Source of the DNA: Acheta domesticus
Lineage: Eukaryota; Arthropoda; Insecta; Orthoptera; Gryllidae
Direction: 5' to 3'
NCBI GenBank assembly: GCA_031308135.1
Contig: JAHLJT010004567.1
Coordinates: 132,345,060 to 132,409,059, forward strand
DNA length: 64,000 nucleotides
The notes beneath the pieces were generated by a model. It did not search any database. It had not been told where the DNA came from and saw only the letters and a list, made by a program, of their open reading frames with translations. The translations under genes were made by a program, and so were the position numbers. The first letter of the stretch is position 1; the number at the start of each line of letters is the position of its first letter. Below, in pieces: positions 57,236-64,000 of this stretch.

Positions 57236-57762
57236 CCCACTCTCCCGCCCACCCCCTCTCCCGTCCACTCCCTCTCCCGTCCACTCCCTCTCCCGCCCAC
57301 CCCCTCTCCCGCCCACCCCCTCTCCCGCCCCACCCCCTCTCCCGCCCACCCCCTCTCCCGCCCACCCCCCTCTCCCGCCCACCCCCTCTCCCGCCCACCC
57401 CCTCTCCCGCCCAGCCCCTCTCCCGTCTACCCCCTCTCCCGTCCACCCACTCTCCCGTCCACCCACTCTCCCGTCCACCCACTCTCCCGTCCACCCACTC
57501 TCCCGTCCACCCACTCTCCCGTCCACCCACTCTCCCGTCCACCCACTCTCGCGTCCACCCACTCTCGCGTCCACCCACTCTCGCGTCCACCCACTCTCGC
57601 GTCCACCCACTCTCCCGTCCACCCACTCTCCCGTCCACCCACTCTCGCGTCCACCCACTCTCGCGTCCACCCACTCTCCCGTCCACCCACTCTCCCGTCC
57701 ACCCACTCTCCCGTCCACCCACTCTCCCGTCCACCCACTCTCCCGTCCACCCACTCTCCCGC
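57236..57762. repeat. 16-bp minisatellite (CTCTCCCGTCCACCCA), about 33 units
   Basis: The first third has CTCTCCCGCCCACCCC-type units. From about 57,434 there are 20 nearly perfect CTCTCCCGTCCACCCA units, with a C-to-G variant (CTCTCGCG) in runs: 7 C-type, 4 G-type, 2 C-type, 2 G-type, 5 C-type. Because 16 is not a multiple of three, every frame cycles through the same 16 codons, so all three minus-strand frames stay open. Confidence 0.9.
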
Positions 57763-58365
57763 CCATCACCCACGCATCCACTTTCGAAATCACTCGCACG
57801 CTCGCAATCTCGGTCAAGCTCCTCTCCCTCCCGCCTCACCCTCCTTGCTGTTCGCCGCCCACCCACACCCCGTGCACTCACCCGTTTCCCCTCGCTCCCC
57901 GCCGCTCAGCGACTGTTCCCTCCAGTGCTTTCCCCAACTCCTCATTACCCATTCCCCAATCGTCCGCGCTCTCGCCCTTTGCCTGCTGCCCTGGCGCCTC
58001 TCCTAGCACTGCAGGCCCTCACTACGTGTCGTCGCGCATGTTCCACCCCCGCCCTCGATGCTGCGAGCTCTCGCCCCCGCACTCCCTACTCGCGAATGTG
58101 GAGCAGTCACCGCTGTTTGGGGAATATTGGTGTTTGGATAATTCACCCAGTGCACCTCCTACAACAGGGCATCTATTAGATAGTTCATTGGTTGCTCATG
58201 AAAACAATTTTCGTCGTCAGCATGTAGGTTGCATTTAGTATGTCGAAGATTTAATGTCAATGAATTGAATCGTTTCTTTAAATTGATTTACATCAGTCTA
58301 GTAGCCTGCATACGTAATAATTCTGTACGCCCACCCACCCGCAAAACAAAACCACACAAAATGTT
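57763..58365. other. C-rich shoulder then AT-rich, no gene
   Basis: Pyrimidine-biased to about 58,090, then ordinary AT-rich sequence up to the piggyBac left end. Confidence 0.4.
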
Positions 58366-58892
58366 TTAACCCATTTGGACCCAATGTCATATACATAGGA
58401 CGGTTGTAGTGCTTCATTTATTTTGTTATAACGAACATGTGAAGACATCTGGTGGCGGTTTTGTTGCACTAATAGTGACTTATTGGTTGGGTTACCTTTA
58501 TGGAAACATTACATACTCTTATACTGTGTTGTATTCCGAGATTTGGAGCTCTCGAATTGACTGAAGTTCAATTCTGACGCTATGTCACAGAGTAAGTAAA
58601 CAACTATTTCATTTTCTCTCTCTGTAGAAGTTAGTATTTATTTTCCTGCTAATGCACGTTTCCCAAAGGATGTGGGTATGAGTTGATAAAGTTATTTTTA
58701 TTTTTTTTAAATATATTGTTTACAAATGGTTGTTGAATTTCCGTGTCCTCTCCATATTACATTGGGCACATTTGTAGTATTCACTCCATTTCGTATTCTG
58801 AAGTAGTCAAGATGTATATTTTCGTAGTGAGGTTATGTTCGTTTGTTTACATGGTTTTACACACTTAGATTTACTTTGTCTGTTCATTTAGG

Positions 58893-60070
58893 ACAATATT
58901 TTCGCACAACTGCCGAACTTACTGAATAATTAGAAGAATTAGATGATTCAGAGTTTGAAGATCATGTGGTCAACGATAAAGGTTATATTTCCTTGAACAT
59001 TATTCCACCAGAAGCTGATGCAGTTATGAAATGAACATGTTGATGATGAAGTAATTTGTGGTGAATCGGAGTCAGATGGTCTGAAAACGAATGTGGCTGG
59101 TACAATTGAGATAATTGGACCCGACGAAGATTTTGACAATGAAATATTGCCTCATTCATCACAATGCACTGAATCTATAGGCAATAAAGAGCAAGTAGAA
59201 CAGAAAGTTCGGTATTTTCCTAAATGGAAGAAAGTTACTGCTAATAGTAAACATATTGTAAAGAAACCAAATAAGGTATCACCTGAAAAAATGGAAAATA
59301 TCAAAAGAGATCTTGCCAGCAAAAGTACTCCTGAGATATTTTTGTCTATGCTCGATCCTCTCTTAGATCACATTTTAGAACAGACGATCCTTTACAGTAC
59401 TCAGAAAAATGACCACAGTTTTTCTTTGCCCAAAGGAGAATTACTGAATTTTATTGGAATTTTCTTGTTCAGTGGCTATCACATTTTACCGAGAGAAAGG
59501 ATGTATTGGGATCGTTCACCAGATTGTCATTTACATATTGTATCCAATTGTATGTCAAGGAACAGATTTCAAATGATAAAGAAATTTATACATTTTAATG
59601 ATAATGCTAATATTGACAAATCAGATAGGTATTATAAAGTTAGACCTCTTTATGATATTACTAACCAGCAGCTTCTCAAATATGATGTCTTCAGTGAATA
59701 TCTTTCAATTTATGAAAGAATGGTAAAATATTTTGAACGGCATTCACGAAAACAATATATGAGAGGTAAGCCAGTAAAATTTGGCTACAAACTCTGGATG
59801 CTGTGCAGTTTTGATGAGTATCCTTTTCGCATAATACCTTACCAGGGTCTGTTAGAGAAAAAGAATACACCTTTGTCCACTAGAGTTGTTGAATCTCTCT
59901 TAGAATGTGTTCGTAATCCGGATGAACATGCCATTTACATGGACAACTTTTTCTCCTCATATGAACTTTTTGTGACATTGAAAGAGAAGGGATTCTTTGC
60001 CGCAGGAACAGTGAGAGAGAATACAGTGGGAAAATGCCCCTTACGATTTTCAACATCAATGAAGAAAGAA
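58893..60070 (+). pseudogene. piggyBac transposase, 5' part
   Basis: piggyBac transposases excise and insert at TTAA using three catalytic Asp residues. An acidic N-terminal stretch (ELDDSEFEDHVVNDKGYI) reads from about 58,893 but is broken by an early stop and a frameshift near 59,030. The main ORF is open from before 59,093 (ATG 59,093). Family blocks follow: SKSTPEIFLSMLDPLL, NFIGIFLFSGYHILPRERMY, CMSRNRFQMIKKFIHF, LSIYERMVKYFERHSRKQY, GKPVKFGYKLWML, IYMDNFFSSYEL (second catalytic Asp present) and GTVRENTVGKCPL. In the LSIDE block, the site of the first catalytic Asp, the codon reads Tyr (TAT). The ORF is cut at GAA (60,068-60,070) by the nested element; the annotated frame runs on to 60,121 only within the insertion. 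Confidence 0.85.
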
Positions 60071-62348
60071 CTAGTGGTGCTACAACAGCACTTACTTTCC
60101 CGTATTAGAGGAAACAGCTAAGTAGTACTGTAATATTGCACTTTATGCGCTACTAACATCTTCGCTTGGAACTCACTATTTCCATTGCAGTGTTGTCAGA
60201 ACTATGTGAATTCTACAACTTCACAAAAATAGAATGCAAAAGTTTTGTAACCCTGTATTGGAAAAAGAAGCCTGATACCCTGGAAATATATAAATGCCTT
60301 CCATTGGGCCATGATTAGGGAAGAGTATTTTAAAACCATGCAACAAATTCTCTACTCACTACAAATGGTACAGCATTTGGTGCAAAACTAAATATTTGCC
60401 TGCAAATATCAACATAAATTAGACAATTATAACTCCTTTTCATACAGCTCCATTAGGTCACAACAATGACACTAATTCACAGATATTCGCGAGCGCAAAG
60501 TGAATTCCATTGTTGCAGACCCTGCATTGTCGCTATTCTGAGAGCTATTAATTCTTTTTACTTATTTCAAATATTTCAAAATAAACAATTTCTAAAATAT
60601 TAATGTGTAAGTCTATAACAAAGTTCGAATGTAAGAAACGAAGAAAGAAATAATATACAAAATTGCACATTCTAATTTACGACACATCCAGCTGTCCGAA
60701 GCGCAGTAAATTTACAGCGGCCTATTACGTTTGTCACAAAATTAAAGAAAAACTACTTGTATTTTGAAAAAATTAAGCATGACCGTATTTATTTTATTTA
60801 TTTATTTGTCAATATTCGGTATTGCCACATACTCTTTTTTGCCAGCTACCATCTATCATCGCCAAAAGTACATTTTTTTGTCATTTTCTTAATTTTTCGG
60901 TTTCCTATTGGTAGAACAGAAACATAAATTTTAGAATATTAAAGAACACAAAAACCTAGCCGTAAATGGCAATTTTCTTTTAAAAATTATGTGCCGTTTA
61001 AGAGAAAATGGCGTTTTAGCACTACTAAAAATGCGAAATTTGAAGCTCATTTTCACAGAACATTTTTGAGTTTTCAAAATACTTTATTTGAAGTTATTTG
61101 AAGCACTTACACTCACAAATATAATCATCTTTACAAATTGCGGATAATGTGCATATTAAAGATGTGAGAGATCTTTCAAAAAATTTACATTTATAGAATT
61201 TTTGAAAAAAACAAAAAAAAACTCAAAATAAACTTCACGCTATACTAATGAGTGTAATTAGCACTATCCGTTACAAAAGTTTCAAGAAAAAAATTGCAGC
61301 CATATACGAGAAAATGACGTTTGAGCATTTCTGAAAATGCCGAAATTTGAGCTACTTTTCACAGAAAACGGTAGTGTTTTCGAGAAACTTTACTTGACAT
61401 TATTTAAAGCATATATACTCATAAATATAAGAATGTGAAAAAATCGCCGATAGTGTAAATATTAACGACGTGAGAGACAAGTAAAAAAATTACATTTCGG
61501 TAATTTTTGAAAAAACCAACCGATAGACCAAAATGGCTTTTATGTCATTGATAGAGTACATTTACCACTATCCCTACCAAAAGTTTAAAGAAAAAATTTG
61601 GAGCCGTTTTTGAGAAAATTTTGTTTTTGTAATTTTTAAAATTGCACATATTGCACGCAATATTGCACGAAAACTACCAAAATTGTGAAAAACATTTACA
61701 TGACCTTTATTATAGAACTCAATATGCAGAACAAATTTTATTTGAAGAAAAAATCTCTATCTTCAATTTTGTAGTTGGAGAAAGACGCCGAAAAAAATTC
61801 AAACTTTCACAATTTTCGAAAATTCAGAGCTGTACGTGAAAATCGGACCTATGCCATGTTAAAAAGTGTATTTTCCTCTATTCATACAAGAAATTTAAAG
61901 AAAAAATTTGGAGCCGTTTTTGAGAAAATGTTGAAAATCCCCGGGGGGCTTCATATAAAGTACCCCCAAATTTTAAAGAATCTTTTTCAAAATCACAAAG
62001 CTTCGACTAGAATCAGATCGACTGGGGAATATCAATTTTGAAGAAAATCGACTGAACGGTTTAGGCGCTAGCGTTGACCACAGATGGACAGACGGACAGA
62101 CGGACGGAATGCCGTCAATCGATTTTTAAGTATGAAGAAGCAACAAATCATGGATTTTGACCACACCACGTGTTAGGGGATTTTATTTTCTTAATTTAGC
62201 AACTGGTTTTATCCACTTATTCGTTTTCACGGCCCGGCAATTAATTTTTTTCCGCCGAAAATTGGCCATTTTTCGCGCAGCATTACATAACTTTTCCTAT
62301 ACTACGTATATCACTCCGTGTATACGTACGTATACGGGAAAGTAAAAA
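60071..62348 (-). mobile_element. Helentron-derived (HINE-like) element, copy 2, nested in piggyBac
   Basis: On the minus strand the element starts TTTTTACTTTCCCGTATACG (62,348 downwards) and ends GTAGCACCACTAG (60,071). Subterminal inverted repeats are TACTTTCCCGTAT / ATACGGGAAAGTA (plus-strand 60,093-60,105 and 62,332-62,344). The 3' one is followed by a 5-bp-stem hairpin (GTGCT..AGCAC, 60,077-60,091) just before CTAG. Copy 1 (19,017-20,602) lacks about 700 bp present here between about 60,112 and 60,815. The plus-strand codon before (GAA) and after (CGA at 62,349) the element join in frame without any target duplication, as expected for rolling-circle-type elements. Confidence 0.72.
61010..61935. 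repeat. ~300-bp internal tandem units, HINE copy 2
   Basis: GAGAAAATGGCGTTT at 61,014 and GAGAAAATGACGTTTGAG at 61,308, and GGAGCCGTTTTTGAGAAAAT at 61,600 and 61,910, repeat at about 300-bp steps. This mirrors the internal repeats of copy 1. Confidence 0.6.
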
Positions 62349-62877
62349 CGAGGCACAATGGATAAATGTTTTAATGTAAAACATGAAATCGGAATTGTAA
62401 GTTGGCATGATAATAGAGTTGTGACTGCGGTCACAAATTTTGAATCACTTGATGCAATAATAACATGTAAATGCAATAAATACAAAAATGGAGTAGATCT
62501 TTTCGACTCTCTCATGTCTGCCTATGAAACTAAAATCAATGGGAAGAAATGGTATTTCTCGTTGTTTACAAATATTTGGACACAATGGTGGTTACATCCT
62601 GGAACTTGTACAAATTTGCAGAACTAGGGAAACATGATCAACTGATGTTTCGACGGCAGTAAGTTTTATAAGATACGTTCCTTCTTTCAAGAAACGTCAA
62701 TGAAAAGCCTAAAACAGGACCTCAGGGGAAGAAGTTGTGCCTCAGTAGTTCTCGCAAAATCCCTCTGGAAAACAATTAAGGTGTGGTTACTGCCATAAAG
62801 GCAAGCCCACAACAATGTGCATCAAATAGAACAGGGGATTGTGCTCAAAATGCTTTGAGCCATATCATAAGGAGTAG
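62349..62877 (+). pseudogene. piggyBac transposase, 3' part with Cys-rich tail
   Basis: The part resumes in frame with RGTMDKCFNVKHEIGIVSWH, then DNRVVTAVTNFESLDA, NGVDLFDSLMSAY (region of the third catalytic Asp) and GKKWYFSLFTNIW. About 25 residues usually present between the TNFE and GVDLFD blocks are missing. A TAG after NLQN (62,625-62,627) ends the open frame. Beyond it, the C-terminal cysteine-rich domain is still legible in a broken frame at about 62,780-62,877: LRCGYCHKGKPTTMC, a stop, then GLCSKCFEPYHK. That domain binds the transposon ends in the family. The gene is dead through the nested insertion, the internal stops and the Asp-to-Tyr change in the 5' part. Confidence 0.82.
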
Positions 62878-63068
62878 TAGAAATAAAAACCTGAAAATTA
62901 TACATTTAATCCCAATGTCCTATGTAAAGGACAGGCATTATTTCAAGACCTATGTATGATATTTCCTCAAATCCTTCAAAAATGTAATCAAGTTACTCAT
63001 TTGAATCACATATATCATGCACATCACAAAAAATTACGTCTTACTAATTACGGGGCCAAATGGGTTAA

Positions 63069-64000
63069 AAATTGACATGCATGCTGCTCAATAAAAGCAC
63101 CAATACATTTGCTCATGCAACTGTAAACTAAATATTTTAGCAAATACAAAATTCAATAACAAAATATAGGAATTTTCAATAACAAAATATACGATATATA
63201 CAGTTCACCAGTTTTTTACGTATCAAGTATATACAAAAAATTGTTCCATAATGCAACACATTAAGTACCTAAATATTCATTGACGGACGTCATCTTCGTT
63301 GGAGGCTTGCTGTCGCATGACGTCGGCTATAGTGAGACACCAAATACGAGAATTCAAGAGGTACGTGCAGTAAGAAAACAGGTGGCATAACGTAAGCAAA
63401 TGTTTTGCATTTTTAGATCAAGAAGAAAATTAGTTTCATTGCTTTTGGTTTTTCCCATCTATCATGGGAATCTAAAAAAAACATAGACACCTCTTATATG
63501 GTCGGGGGGTACATAGTGTTTTTTTCAATTTCTCCATGCGTTCAAAATTAATAATACAGTCTAGTCACCTGCAGCAGCACACTGCTGCAAAAACAACCAC
63601 ATAAGATATCTTTCCAAAAGATAGGACACAAACGGATGAAGAGCGTCATATAAAATACAAGCATTCTCGTATAAAACTGCAATTCATTATATATTTTAAC
63701 AAAAACAATCTTCACAAATACTGCAATAGCATAGTATTTTAAAACAGTTCTTTACAGAACAAAAATATCAAAAATTGCTGTTCCTTAACGTAAAATGTGA
63801 ATAGCAAATATATAATGACGTGCGCTCTTTTCCATGAAGCATAATTTCAGCTACATTGTAAGCAGTGACGTAAGAAAATTCAGTCGGTGTGGGCAATATC
63901 GTATGAGAATAGGCAGAACAATGCTGTCAAATAGTTGCACTTTTCAGTCAAAATCGAAACGGTATCATTGTTTTTGAGTTGTCCCAAGTTCCTGCGTATC
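63069..64000. other. AT-rich intergenic, nothing recognised
   Basis: No ORF or repeat recognised to the end of the window. Confidence 0.45.

Larger units (their letters stand above)
58366..63068 (+). mobile_element. piggyBac-type DNA transposon with nested insertion
   Basis: TTAA target duplications lie at 58,366-58,369 and 63,065-63,068. Terminal inverted repeats are CCCATTTGGACCC (58,370-58,382) and GGGGCCAAATGGG (63,052-63,064), matching at 12 of 13 positions. A subterminal motif CCCAATGTC..(A/T)TA..AGGAC occurs near both ends in direct orientation (58,379 and 62,913). Without the 2,278-bp nested element the transposon would be about 2.4 kb, normal for piggyBac. Confidence 0.88.

Noticed and set aside
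57236..57762. CRISPR-like array
   Set aside because: Units are contiguous without unique spacers, and the genome is eukaryotic. The same applies to the arrays at 23.5 and 46-48 kb.
56937..58238. 433-codon plus-strand ORF and 235/202/107-codon minus-strand ORFs
   Set aside because: All are produced by the 16-bp minisatellite and C-biased flanks. All minus frames encode the same rotated peptide, which a real gene would not show.
60093..62344. Treating the 13-bp inverted repeats as the true ends of a cut-and-paste transposon
   Set aside because: Homology between the two copies continues beyond the inverted repeat to CTAG, and the empty site requires ends at 60,071 and 62,348 with no target duplication.

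Overview
The window looks like nuclear DNA from an insect. It is mostly AT-rich intergenic sequence with scattered GC-rich, CpG-containing islands, many simple repeats and a dense set of transposable elements. No complete cellular gene is supported. A polyneopteran insect (stick insect, cockroach/termite or orthopteran type) is my best guess, from the SINE-like family and from a mariner remnant of a type known from such genomes. That is inference from memory, not a search.

Layout. 0-13 kb: AT-rich DNA; two tandem short elements resembling Helentron-derived HINEs (2.1-3.1 kb); long strand-asymmetric simple-repeat blocks (4.5-5.7, 6.2-6.5, 8.3-9.1 kb); the first copies of a recurrent SINE-like family (9.1, 9.5, 12.3 kb). 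13.7-14.5 kb: an internally deleted mariner with both terminal inverted repeats. 15.6-17.4 kb: three more SINE-like copies and a CpG-rich patch. 19.0-20.6 kb: a HINE-like element with about 305-bp internal repeats. 22.9-24.0 kb: GC-rich DNA and a 12/18-bp minisatellite. 25-35 kb: another SINE-like copy, a possible pogo-type transposase tail, a tandem promoter-like repeat at 26.8 kb, CpG islands, a SINE-like copy carrying a perfect-stem palindrome (33.3 kb) and a G-quadruplex-prone array (33.6 kb).

35.2-39.65 kb: a decayed Ty3/gypsy-type retroelement (gag, protease, part of RT, integrase tail, 3' LTR) with a large internal pol deletion. 41.7-44.2 kb: a roughly 422-bp tandem repeat interrupted by DNA holding a broken ORF of a widespread arthropod repeat family of unknown function. 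45.6-46.0 kb: a CpG island with a CCAAT box. 46.2-48.1 kb: a tandem array of roughly 270-bp units.

50,656-56,670: a very young LTR retroelement with practically identical 1.6-kb LTRs, a 4-bp target duplication, a primer-binding site, gag and protease, but no RT, RNase H or integrase. It therefore looks non-autonomous and was probably mobilised in trans. Gag and protease overlap as TAATG. 56.9-58.0 kb: a 16-bp minisatellite that keeps all minus-strand frames open. 58,366-63,068: a piggyBac element with TTAA duplications and 13-bp TIRs whose transposase ORF is split by a 2,278-bp Helentron-like insertion (60,071-62,348). Removing that insertion rejoins the reading frame exactly with no duplication, which fixes the termini of the inserted family.

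The most interesting observations are the trans-mobilised gag-protease element, the Helentron-like family defined by a natural empty site, and the two related coiled-coil gags without a zinc knuckle. All boundaries were read by eye. Statements about families rest on remembered family features, not on searches.
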